Made by a program: the position numbers and the translations under genes. Source: Saprospirales bacterium (GTDB lineage: Bacteria; Bacteroidota; Bacteroidia; Chitinophagales; Saprospiraceae). From it: 8,799 nt of DNA. Where the stretch lies: NCBI GenBank assembly GCA_003448025.1, contig DLXL01000391.1, positions 1-8,799 on the forward strand, given 5' to 3'. Of this stretch, positions 1 through 6,528 are shown in pieces. The notes under the pieces were generated by a model. That model did not search any database. It worked only from the letters and a program-made list of their open reading frames with translations, and had not been told where the DNA came from. Position 1 is the stretch's first letter; the number at the start of each line of letters is the position of its first letter.

Positions 1-1
1 A

Positions 2-427
2 CAGATCCCTGAATTTGAAGCGGTGACGCTGGATGGCAATCAAATTAGCCGAGAAAATTTGAAGGGTAAGCCGAGTATTCTGAATTTTTGGTTTACCTCC
101 TGCGCGCCCTGTGTGGCGGAGATTCCCGGCTTCAATGCTATGGTGGATACTTTTGGAGACCAGGTGAATTATGTTGCAATAGGGCGGGATGATAAGGCAG
201 AGGTGCAGGAGTTTCTGAGCCATACGCCCTGGAAATTTCAACAGATCACTGACGGCGCATCGCTTATGAAAGAGCCATTTAAGGTGCAATGGGGCTTTCC
301 CACTACTTTTTTGTTGAATAAAGACGCAGAAATTATACTGGCTATTTCCGGAGGTAAAACAGATGGCACTGCGGCAACTGCCATACAGGAAAAGTTGGTT
401 CCTGAGATTAAAAAGGCGTTGAAATGA
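2..427 (+). CDS. TlpA/ResA-like thioredoxin-fold protein, 5' end missing
   Basis: The reading frame is open from the first bases of the window (Q-I-P-E-F-E-A-V-T-L-D-G), so the GTG at 23 is only an internal valine codon and the N-terminus lies upstream. The visible 141 residues form a thioredoxin fold of the TlpA/ResA/AhpC-TSA type. A strand leads into FWFTSCAPC, whose CxxC active site is Cys-Ala-Pro-Cys with codons at 101-112, and the helix AEIPGFN follows. Further on is the cis-proline segment WGFPTTFLL. Such proteins are usually exported and act as thiol-disulfide reductases, for example in cytochrome c maturation or cell-envelope redox. The signal peptide or any N-terminal DUF4369-type domain would lie outside the window. 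The stop overlaps the next gene's ATG (ATGA at 424-427), so the two are probably co-transcribed. The fold is clear; the specific substrate is not. Confidence 0.9.
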   Translation, partial: QIPEFEAVTLDGNQISRENLKGKPSILNFWFTSCAPCVAEIPGFNAMVDTFGDQVNYVAIGRDDKAEVQEFLSHTPWKFQQITDGASLMKEPFKVQWGFPTTFLLNKDAEIILAISGGKTDGTAATAIQEKLVPEIKKALK

Positions 428-1191
428 ATATTTTCAGATACCTGCATATACTTCTTCCCCGGAAAAAATCTGATAGACAAATGATACAGCAAAAGATCTT
501 GTCTGCTTACGAATCGTTGGCGGAGAAGTATAACGAACTAATAGATCACAAGCCGCATAATGCCTACTATGACCGGCCAAACACCCTGGCGCTTTTCCCG
601 GATGTTCAGGGCAAAAAAATTTTGGATGCAGCCTGTGGGCCGGGCAAATATGCTGAAATCCTGATTGAAAAAGGAGCAACTGTTACTGGGTTTGACATCA
701 GTCCCAACATGGTGCAAAAGGCGCGGGAACGCAATCGTCTTTCGGAAGAATTTTTTGTACATGATTTGACCACTCCGTTCACCATGTTCCCGGATGGCAG
801 TTTTGACATCGTTTTATGCGCCTTGGCATTGGAATATGTTGAAGACTGGACGAATACTATACGAGAATTCAACAGGGTCCTGGTTCCTGGAGGCCTGCTC
901 ATTATCTCTATCACTCACCCATTTTTCGACTATAACTTTTTTAACTCGGAGCGGTATTTTGAAGTGGAGGAAGTGAGTTGTGTTTGGAAGGGATTTGGCA
1001 CACCAGTAGAGGTTATCAGTTATCGGCGTTCGCTGGGTGCATGCCTGGAGCCTTTGACTGAAAACGGGTTTTTTCTGGATAAACTGGTAGAACCGCTGCC
1101 TGTGGCGGAATTCGAAAAATTGGATCCGCGACATTTCCGCGAACTCAATGCATTCCCTTCTTTTTTGTGTTTAAGAGCAGTAAAAAAATAA
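424..1191 (+). CDS. class I SAM-dependent methyltransferase
   Basis: This 255-residue protein has a Rossmann-type methyltransferase core of the Methyltransf_11/25 kind. Motif I is ILDAACGPGKYAE at about residues 66-78 (glycine-rich SAM loop). Motif II is VTGFDIS, in which Asp91 should bind the SAM ribose. Motif IV is FDIVLCALALEYVEDW at about 128-142. The strand after it is VLVPGGLLIISITHPFF at about 152-168. It should methylate a small molecule or other acceptor in the cytoplasm, but nothing visible identifies the substrate. The ATG at 424 overlaps the upstream stop, which suggests translational coupling. A second in-frame ATG at 481 (Met20) lies just before the conserved helix QQKILSAYESLAEKY, and residues 1-19 are basic and look unlike the family. 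The true start could therefore be 481, giving 236 residues. It ends with a TAA in an A-rich tract. Confidence 0.88.
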   Translation: MNIFRYLHILLPRKKSDRQMIQQKILSAYESLAEKYNELIDHKPHNAYYDRPNTLALFPDVQGKKILDAACGPGKYAEILIEKGATVTGFDISPNMVQKARERNRLSEEFFVHDLTTPFTMFPDGSFDIVLCALALEYVEDWTNTIREFNRVLVPGGLLIISITHPFFDYNFFNSERYFEVEEVSCVWKGFGTPVEVISYRRSLGACLEPLTENGFFLDKLVEPLPVAEFEKLDPRHFRELNAFPSFLCLRAVKK

Positions 1192-1284
1192 CAGATGTAA
1201 AATTTGCCTTCTTTACAATATAGTTTGCTGCCACTTCGCACAAACACCCCGTCCTAACAAGTCTGACAACCGAATCAACATATT

Positions 1285-1959
1285 ATGGGAATAGACATCT
1301 GCGCTATCATGAAACACAACCTTTCAGCGGAGCAAATTGTGGCTTTGCCTGAGGTGATGAGATCATGGAAAAAAGTGACGGACCATTACAAAAACCACAA
1401 TGAATGGCCGCTTTCTATCGAAACCCCTCAATGGGATTATTACGGTAAAACGGTCATAACGGCTAGTGATATTGAGAAAGAATGGGAGGGTTGGGAAACC
1501 CGTTCAAATGTGCCCAAAATGTGTAATTTGAGTGCCGGGTATGCCGATTTCAAGTTCAATCGGAATACCCTGATTGCTTGTCCATGGCCACAACACAAGT
1601 ATGGGAACCTGGATACCAATTTTACCAGAACCTACATACTTGAACTGTTCCGACTCATTGGAGCTGAATTCCAAACAAATAAAATTATCTATTGTCCTGA
1701 TAGTGCTTGTTATACCTCAATCATTGAAGAAAAGTCCCGGGAAGGGATGTCATTGGAAGCCTTGGAGGTATTTGGAAGAGCCACTTTCGGTCGGATACCG
1801 GAAAGGCTGACAGAAGCTGTTCTCAATTACTTTTTTATAGATGACTTTCAACTGGATTTAACAGATTTTAATCCGGATACCTGTCTGTTTAATCGGATCA
1901 ATGAAGAGTATTTTTTAAGTCAAAAATTTGGTCAGGAATTTATCATTCACCGGCTATAA
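1285..1959 (+). CDS. hypothetical protein, 224 aa, soluble
   Basis: I do not recognise this protein. It starts MGIDICAIMKHNLSAEQI, and the stretch up to residue about 35 predicts as helical. The middle is rich in aromatic residues (WPLSIETPQWDYYG, EWEGWETR). The C-terminal half is acidic and contains CPDSACY, a helical stretch around EEKSREGMSLEALEVFGRA, and DDFQLDLTDFNPD. It has no signal peptide, membrane segment or known catalytic motif, so it is probably cytoplasmic. The 93-bp gap before it and the opposing gene after it suggest a single-gene transcript. A TATAGTTTG string at 1219-1227 resembles a Bacteroidota -7 box but has one base too many between TA and TTTG, so I do not call a promoter. 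An in-frame ATG at 1309 is an alternative start. The general look (small, acidic, solitary) also fits immunity-type proteins, but nothing shows this. The length and protein-like composition argue that it is a real gene. Confidence 0.75.
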   Translation: MGIDICAIMKHNLSAEQIVALPEVMRSWKKVTDHYKNHNEWPLSIETPQWDYYGKTVITASDIEKEWEGWETRSNVPKMCNLSAGYADFKFNRNTLIACPWPQHKYGNLDTNFTRTYILELFRLIGAEFQTNKIIYCPDSACYTSIIEEKSREGMSLEALEVFGRATFGRIPERLTEAVLNYFFIDDFQLDLTDFNPDTCLFNRINEEYFLSQKFGQEFIIHRL

Positions 1960-2015
1960 CTGCACACCAAGTCTATTTTTGTTTTCAAGGGTTATGCTTG
2001 TACTCCAACAAGTAA

Positions 2016-2080
2016 ATGTATGCCGAAATGATATTCCGGCAGGCCTCGTCAAGAGGCCGGAATACCATTCCGGCATACAT
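2016..2080. repeat. double-hairpin inverted repeat between convergent genes (REP-like)
   Basis: The outer arms start ATGTATGCCG at 2016 and end CGGCATACAT at 2080. They pair over about 22 bp with two mismatches (A opposite C on the plus strand). Read as minus-strand RNA, both become G·U pairs, so the minus-strand fold is uninterrupted in this part. A 4-nt bulge (GGCA, 2038-2041) follows, then GGCCTC / GAGGCC around a GTCAA loop. Each arm can also fold on itself. The right arm contains GCCGGAAT-ACC-ATTCCGGC, a perfect 8-bp stem, and the left arm has the same stem with one mismatch. It begins 6 nt after the minus-strand metalloprotease stop and about 57 nt after the plus-strand gene. No good T-tract follows on either strand, so it is not a classical intrinsic terminator. 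It could stabilise mRNA 3' ends or be a REP-type element. Confidence 0.8.
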
Positions 2081-2086
2081 GAATAT

Positions 2087-4594
2087 CTATTTCCCTTTGT
2101 CCAATGCCGCCTCTATCCTCCCCAAACAATCCTGCAAATGGTACCGGCTCATGCTGTCGTTGCTCGACATGGCTGCGGCGCCGATAGCGGTTTTTAATTG
2201 CTGGAGGGTAGCCAGCGCCAATGAAGGCACATCCGATTTCTTGGCATCGGCGGGTTCTTTATGGAGCGTGATCATTTTATCCAAAAATGCTTTCTGCAAA
2301 TTACGGCGGTGTACACTGATGGCCTGTCCGCTGCCGAGTTCAGACCAGATGCCGCTGCGCAGGTCGTCGAACAGGTTGGCGGCCGTATAAGTAGCCGGAT
2401 CGGCAGCTTCGTTTTCGATCATGCGCTGCAGACGCGCGTTAGACAACAAGCTGTTCAACGTGCCTTCCTGGATTCCAGTGATGGCCGCCACGCCATTGTC
2501 GGGGCGGATTCGTTTAAGAATAACCGGATCCATGAGCCATTGCGGGGTCTGGAACAGTTGCTTGTTGAGGAAAGCCACGGCCTCGCGCTGGCGGGCAGTC
2601 GGTGCAGCTTCGTACACCACGCCGTCCTGATCAGTGGTTTTAGGGCTTTCATACACGCCACCCACCCATTTGGCCACATGACCCATGTACCGGCGGAACT
2701 GGCCCACTACATTGTTGTAGGTTTCTTCTACTTCATTATAGTTTTCGGCTTCTGCTTTGGTCCATTGTGCAATATTAGGCAGGATGCGCTGCAGGTTTTT
2801 GATGCCGTATTCAGAAGCCAGCACGGAATTGTCGCCCAGGTCTTCGCTTTGGGCGCGCGGGTCGTAGGAGCTGCTTTCCGTCAGGAAGTGCAGGCGCGGA
2901 TTGCCGGCCGCTTTATCCAGGTAGAGTTTGTTCAGGATTTTTTTGTCCTCCTCGGCGCTTTTGGTGTTGTAAATGGGCTTGTAACCCCATTCAATGGCCC
3001 AACGATCATAATCGCCTACGCGCGGGAACAGGTCGGTAATACCGTCTTCCGGCTGTGCCACGTAATTGAAACGGGCATAATCCATGATGGAACTCGTGTG
3101 GCCGTTTTGCTCCATGAATTTTTTGTCGCGCAGCTTCTCCACCGGCGTGGCATGGCTGGCTCCGAAATTGTGGCGCAAACCCAGGGTATGCCCCACCTCG
3201 TGCGCTGATACAAAGCGGATCAAACGCCCCATCAGCTCATCGTCGAGCTCGCGCGGACGGGCGCGCGGGTCCACGGCAGCGGTTTGAATGGTGTACCACA
3301 TTTTGAGCAGGCGCATTACATTGTGGAACCAACCAATGTGGCTTTCAATGATCTCGCCGGAACGCGGGTCGCTCACATTGGGTCCGTAGGCATTCTGAAT
3401 GTCTGAGGCAAAATACCGGATCACGGAAAAACGCGCGTCTTCCAGGCTCATTGTGGTGTCGTTTTCCGGCCAGTCGCGGGCCAAAATGGCATTTTTCCAG
3501 CCGGCCTGCTCAAAAGCCGGTTGCCAGTCTTCCACGCCTTGTTTCAGGGCTTTGCGCCATTTGAGCGGGGTAGCCGGGTCTATGTAGAACACGATGGGTT
3601 TGGCCGGTTCAATTTTTTCGCCCTTTTGCTGGCGTTTGGCATCGGCGTCGTTTTTGGCTTCGAGGCGCCAGCGCACGGCGATGGTTTCGTCTTCCGCTTT
3701 TTGAGAGTTATCGTCGTATACCGTGTATCCTGTGGCAAAATACCCCACCCGTTCGTCAAAAAAGCGTTTGCGCATGGGTGTTTTGGGCAACAGGATGACC
3801 GAGGTATTCAGCTCAAACGTGACTACCCCGGCAGACAGTCCACCCAGCAAATTGGGGCGTTCAAAGGGGTCGGTGGAAGGTTTGATAGAAGGCGGCGAGG
3901 TTTTGTAGGTTTTTACCGTCCGTATTTCCAGGTTGATCGGGTAGGCGTGAATGTGCTGGATGTAACTGCGGTCTTTTTGCAGTTCGGTGAGTTTGTACAT
4001 CTGCATCACAATGGGCGGCAGGGCAAATACCTGATTGGATTCCTTAAACAGGTCGGATACTTCCACCACCACACAGGTGTCTTTGCGCAGGGCCTTGATT
4101 TCCAGCGATGCGGCAATAGGATCCACATTAGAGTTGCGCACAGCTTTGTAAATGGGCTGCGTGGAATCGGGGCTCACATTGCGGTAATCCACCGCGCGGA
4201 TAAACACATTATCGGAAGGGCCGCGTTCGAAGCGGATCACCTGCTCGTTTACTTCTTCGCCGCCATATCCGGCGCCCGTGGGCACTTTGGATTTTCGGGT
4301 AATGGCCATCAGGTCGCGACCAAAAATGGAGTCTGGAATTTCCAGGTAATACTTATCACCTACCTGGTGCGCTGAAATCATGCCACGCATGGTAACCGCC
4401 TTTGCTGTAATAATTTCGGCGTAGGGCTTAGGTCCTTTTTTCTTGTCCTTGCCTGTGGAATCGGCAGGAGGAGTGGCCGGTTTTGGGGCCACTTTGGTGG
4501 AGTCTGATTTAGTGGGATTTTGTGCCTGAACTGCCACCGTAGAGAACAGCAGCAAGCAGATCAATGGGAAGAATGTTTGTTTGAAAAAGCGCAT
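2087..4594 (-). CDS. secreted zinc-dependent metalloprotease (DUF5118-DUF5117-DUF4953 type)
   Basis: This 835-residue protein is counted from the ATG at 4594-4592. An in-frame ATG at 4624 would add ten residues before the signal peptide and is less likely. The N-terminus RFFKQTFFPLICLLLFSTVAVQAQ is a clear Sec signal peptide, with probable cleavage after AQA. A Pro/Lys/Ser-rich linker follows, then the conserved KPYAEIITAKAVTMRGM block (DUF5118-like), a beta-rich region to about residue 300 (DUF5117-like), and the catalytic part. That part opens near VFYIDPATPLKWRKAL and carries HEVGHTLGLRH, an exact metzincin HExxHxxGxxH signature. His465, His469 and His475 should bind zinc and Glu466 should be the general base. 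A Met-turn candidate, SSIMDY (Met504), follows. It should act in the periplasm or outside the cell on peptides or proteins. There is no C-terminal type IX sorting domain or anchor. The substrate is unknown. Long open frames on the other strand are shadows of its codon usage. Confidence 0.95.
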   Translation of the reverse strand: MRFFKQTFFPLICLLLFSTVAVQAQNPTKSDSTKVAPKPATPPADSTGKDKKKGPKPYAEIITAKAVTMRGMISAHQVGDKYYLEIPDSIFGRDLMAITRKSKVPTGAGYGGEEVNEQVIRFERGPSDNVFIRAVDYRNVSPDSTQPIYKAVRNSNVDPIAASLEIKALRKDTCVVVEVSDLFKESNQVFALPPIVMQMYKLTELQKDRSYIQHIHAYPINLEIRTVKTYKTSPPSIKPSTDPFERPNLLGGLSAGVVTFELNTSVILLPKTPMRKRFFDERVGYFATGYTVYDDNSQKAEDETIAVRWRLEAKNDADAKRQQKGEKIEPAKPIVFYIDPATPLKWRKALKQGVEDWQPAFEQAGWKNAILARDWPENDTTMSLEDARFSVIRYFASDIQNAYGPNVSDPRSGEIIESHIGWFHNVMRLLKMWYTIQTAAVDPRARPRELDDELMGRLIRFVSAHEVGHTLGLRHNFGASHATPVEKLRDKKFMEQNGHTSSIMDYARFNYVAQPEDGITDLFPRVGDYDRWAIEWGYKPIYNTKSAEEDKKILNKLYLDKAAGNPRLHFLTESSSYDPRAQSEDLGDNSVLASEYGIKNLQRILPNIAQWTKAEAENYNEVEETYNNVVGQFRRYMGHVAKWVGGVYESPKTTDQDGVVYEAAPTARQREAVAFLNKQLFQTPQWLMDPVILKRIRPDNGVAAITGIQEGTLNSLLSNARLQRMIENEAADPATYTAANLFDDLRSGIWSELGSGQAISVHRRNLQKAFLDKMITLHKEPADAKKSDVPSLALATLQQLKTAIGAAAMSSNDSMSRYHLQDCLGRIEAALDKGK

Positions 4595-4649
4595 AAGAGT
4601 GGAATTAGAGTGCAATGATAACAAAGACTGTCTATGCTGGTTTAATCTG

Positions 4650-4657
4650 TACTTTTG
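4650..4657 (+). promoter_or_regulatory. candidate -7 promoter element (TACTTTTG)
   Basis: TACTTTTG matches the Bacteroidota -7 consensus TAnnTTTG exactly and lies 21 nt before the ATG at 4679 of the serine hydrolase. Transcription would start near 4664, giving a short leader. I see no convincing -33 TTG at the expected distance. The only in-frame alternative start of that gene (TTG at 4655) lies inside this box, which supports the downstream ATG. Confidence 0.45.
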
Positions 4658-4678
4658 GCACTTAGTATTTTAGCTGAA

Positions 4679-5938
4679 ATGATAAAAAAATACCTTATTT
4701 GCCTTATTTTACTGATTTCCTGCAAGGGTTTTGCCCAATTAGCCGACAGCCTGAAGCTGGTCCGGCAACAACATGATCTAATGGGTGGGGTGGTAACCGT
4801 ATTTTGTGCAGATAGGGTAGTATATCAGGTTCCCTTTGGCTTGTCTGATGTTGACAGAGGCATCCCGGTGACTGACAGTACGTTGTTTCGGATTGCCAGT
4901 ATATCCAAAACCGTAACAGCGATGGCGGTGATGAAACTGGTGGAAGACAGTTTGTTGCAATTGGATCAAGATATCAGTTCCATCCTGGGGTATACGGTGC
5001 GCAATCCTGATTTCCCGGATCAGGCCATTACTCCAAGAATGTTATTGTCGCATCAATCATCCATAGTTGACGGTGATACGTATTCCGAATTTTTAACGGC
5101 CAGTTTTCAGGATAGCTTACCACCCAATCTGGCAACTTTGCTTACGCCCGATAGAATTCTTTACAGCAAATCGCTTTTTCTACATCATGCTCCAGGAACT
5201 TATTTTACCTATTCCAATTTGAATTTCGTGATATTAGGTACCCTCATAGAAAAGGCAAGCAGGCAGCGGTTCGATACGTATTGCAGGGAAAAGTTTTTTC
5301 AACCTATGGGGTTAAAGGCTGATTTCAACGTTGAAAACCTCGAAAATATGCACCATTTGGCGGTTTTATACCGTCGGAATAAGGATGGAAATTGGGAGGC
5401 TCAGGCAGATCAGTTTCGCGGCATACGCCCAACCCCCAGACCTTTGAAGGGGTATATGCCAGGCACCAACGGGGCATTATTTGGTCCGCAAGGTGGGTTG
5501 CGGTGTAATGGCGCTGATTTGAGCAAAATATTCATGCTGCTACTTAATGAAGGAACCTGTAATGGACAAAGACTGTTAAGCCCGTCGTCTGTTCAGCTAA
5601 TGGTAGGAGAAGCCTGGTCATTCAATGGCGCCAATGGCAACCATTATGGTAATTTGTTTCATAGCTGGGGTCTGGGCATTCACCGTGTATTGGGTATACC
5701 CGGCGCTGACATGGTGTTGCCAGATAGCCCCATTATGTACGGACACCCTGGAGAAGCGTATGGATTATTCAGCGATGCCTATATAGATCCAATTCGGAAA
5801 ATCGGCATCGTATTTATGACCAACGGTTGTGGCGAAGGAGAAAAAACCGTTCCTAATTCGGCTTTCTATGCAGTTGAAAAACATGTTTTTGACATTATAG
5901 CTCCTTACACTGGAAGCCTTCGCTGCACCTCACATTAA
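4679..5938 (+). CDS. exported serine hydrolase, beta-lactamase/PBP-like (class C fold)
   Basis: This 419-residue protein starts at the ATG at 4679. The 8-residue extension from a TTG at 4655 overlaps a likely promoter box. The N-terminus MIKKYLICLILLISCKGFAQ is an export signal. It can be read as a lipobox (LISC, Cys15) or as a signal peptidase I site after GFA, so whether it is a lipoprotein is open. The beta-lactamase/transpeptidase-like fold is shown by FRIASISK (nucleophile Ser74, Lys77 in SxxK), the tyrosine motif YSN (Tyr178-Asn180) followed by the typical LGTLIEKASRQ helix, and HPG at 356-358 in place of the KTG box. This group includes D-aminopeptidases, esterases, PBP4*-like peptidases and class C beta-lactamases. 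Motifs alone do not separate them, so antibiotic hydrolysis should not be assumed. It is divergent from the metalloprotease and 45 bp upstream of smpB. Confidence 0.92.
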   Translation: MIKKYLICLILLISCKGFAQLADSLKLVRQQHDLMGGVVTVFCADRVVYQVPFGLSDVDRGIPVTDSTLFRIASISKTVTAMAVMKLVEDSLLQLDQDISSILGYTVRNPDFPDQAITPRMLLSHQSSIVDGDTYSEFLTASFQDSLPPNLATLLTPDRILYSKSLFLHHAPGTYFTYSNLNFVILGTLIEKASRQRFDTYCREKFFQPMGLKADFNVENLENMHHLAVLYRRNKDGNWEAQADQFRGIRPTPRPLKGYMPGTNGALFGPQGGLRCNGADLSKIFMLLLNEGTCNGQRLLSPSSVQLMVGEAWSFNGANGNHYGNLFHSWGLGIHRVLGIPGADMVLPDSPIMYGHPGEAYGLFSDAYIDPIRKIGIVFMTNGCGEGEKTVPNSAFYAVEKHVFDIIAPYTGSLRCTSH

Positions 5939-5968
5939 CCACATTTCCCCACATTCCATACATTACAC

Positions 5969-5976
5969 TACATTTG
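5969..5976 (+). promoter_or_regulatory. candidate smpB -7 promoter element (TACATTTG), near-leaderless
   Basis: TACATTTG is an exact match to TAnnTTTG and ends only 7 nt before the smpB ATG at 5984. The predicted transcription start therefore falls at or within a few bases of the start codon, giving a leaderless or almost leaderless mRNA. The 45-bp gap contains no Shine-Dalgarno-like sequence, which agrees with this. No clear -33 element is visible. Confidence 0.55.
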
Positions 5977-5983
5977 CAGCGTT

Positions 5984-6460
5984 ATGTCAAAAGAGAAGAA
6001 AAAGCCCAAAATTGAAATATTGAACCGGAAAGCGGTGTATGAATATTATTTTGTTCAGGAGTACAACGCAGGAATGGCGCTAACCGGTACGGAGGTTAAG
6101 AGTATTCGCGATGGAAATGTAAACCTCACGGATGCTTATTGCATTTTTGAACAGGGTGAGTTGTGGGTGAAAAATCTGTTTATCGCCGAATACAAATACG
6201 GCACCGATGCCAACCATTTGACGCGTCGCAACCGAAAATTGTTACTGCGCAGGCCTGAACTGCGCAAACTGGAGCGAGGTATCAAAGAAAAAGGCTCAAC
6301 CATCGTGCCGTATAAAATATTTTTCAGCGAACGCGGTTATGCAAAAATAACGGTCTGCCTCGCCAAGGGTAAAAAGTCGTTCGACAAACGCGAAACCATC
6401 AAGGATCGCGAAAACAAACGCGAGCTGGACCGCGTAAACAAAGCGTATAAAGTCAGATAA
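5984..6460 (+). CDS. smpB: SsrA-binding protein SmpB
   Basis: This 158-residue protein is complete and of normal family length. SmpB binds tmRNA, mimics part of a tRNA together with it, and delivers it to stalled ribosomes for trans-translation. Family landmarks are NRKAVYEYYFVQEYNAGMAL, GTEVKSIRDGNVNLTDAYC, LWVKNLFIAEY, the N-H-L-T-R-R-N-R-K-L-L-L segment, and the basic C-terminal tail KKSFDKRETIKDRENKREL. The tail normally enters the mRNA channel of the ribosome. The tmRNA gene (ssrA) is not in the window. A -7 element lies immediately upstream, so smpB probably has its own promoter even though the hydrolase gene ends only 45 bp before. The stop codon is followed within 5 nt by the ACGATG inverted repeat. 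Confidence 0.98.
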   Translation: MSKEKKKPKIEILNRKAVYEYYFVQEYNAGMALTGTEVKSIRDGNVNLTDAYCIFEQGELWVKNLFIAEYKYGTDANHLTRRNRKLLLRRPELRKLERGIKEKGSTIVPYKIFFSERGYAKITVCLAKGKKSFDKRETIKDRENKRELDRVNKAYKVR

Positions 6461-6465
6461 ATTAA

Positions 6466-6520
6466 ACGATGGAACGATGAACGATGGGACGACATCGTTC
6501 ATCGTCCATCGTTCCATCGT
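6466..6520. repeat. ACGATG-heptamer inverted repeat in the smpB-subtilase gap
   Basis: The left arm (6466-6486) reads ACGATGGA-ACGATGA-ACGATG. The right arm (6493-6520) is its inverse complement with one extra heptamer (read inverted: ACGATGGA-ACGATGG-ACGATGA-ACGATG). The 6-nt centre is GGACGA. Units are 7-8 nt with the core ACGATG. The arms can form a strong hairpin in RNA or a cruciform in DNA. No T-tract follows, so it is not a typical intrinsic terminator. It fills nearly the whole gap (6461-6528), starting 5 nt after the smpB stop and ending 8 nt before the subtilase ATG. The same unit forms the outer arms of the palindrome after the subtilase. Confidence 0.85.
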
Positions 6521-6528
6521 CCTCAACC

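Noticed and set aside
1219..1227. -7 promoter box for the 224-residue gene (TATAGTTTG)
   Set aside because: Spacing between TA and TTTG is three rather than two, there is no well-placed -33 element, and it is 57 nt from the ATG.
2016..2080. Classical rho-independent terminator
   Set aside because: The stem is strong, but neither side has a run of T residues directly after it in the transcribed direction.
2261..3208. Long plus-strand open frame (315 codons) opposite the metalloprotease; a second one of 284 codons at 3521-4375
   Set aside because: Both are antisense to a clear protease with a conserved zinc motif, their translations look like low-quality shadow protein, and GC-rich codon usage on the minus strand explains the lack of stops.
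4655..4678. TTG start of the serine hydrolase, adding eight residues before the signal peptide
   Set aside because: It lies inside the TACTTTTG promoter-like box and would place extra residues before a normal signal peptide that begins at the ATG at 4679.
6484..6528. N-terminal extension of the subtilase from the ATG at 6484
   Set aside because: These 15 codons lie in the ACGATG inverted repeat and encode a Ser/Arg string. The ATG at 6529 follows the repeat and gives a normal N-terminus.
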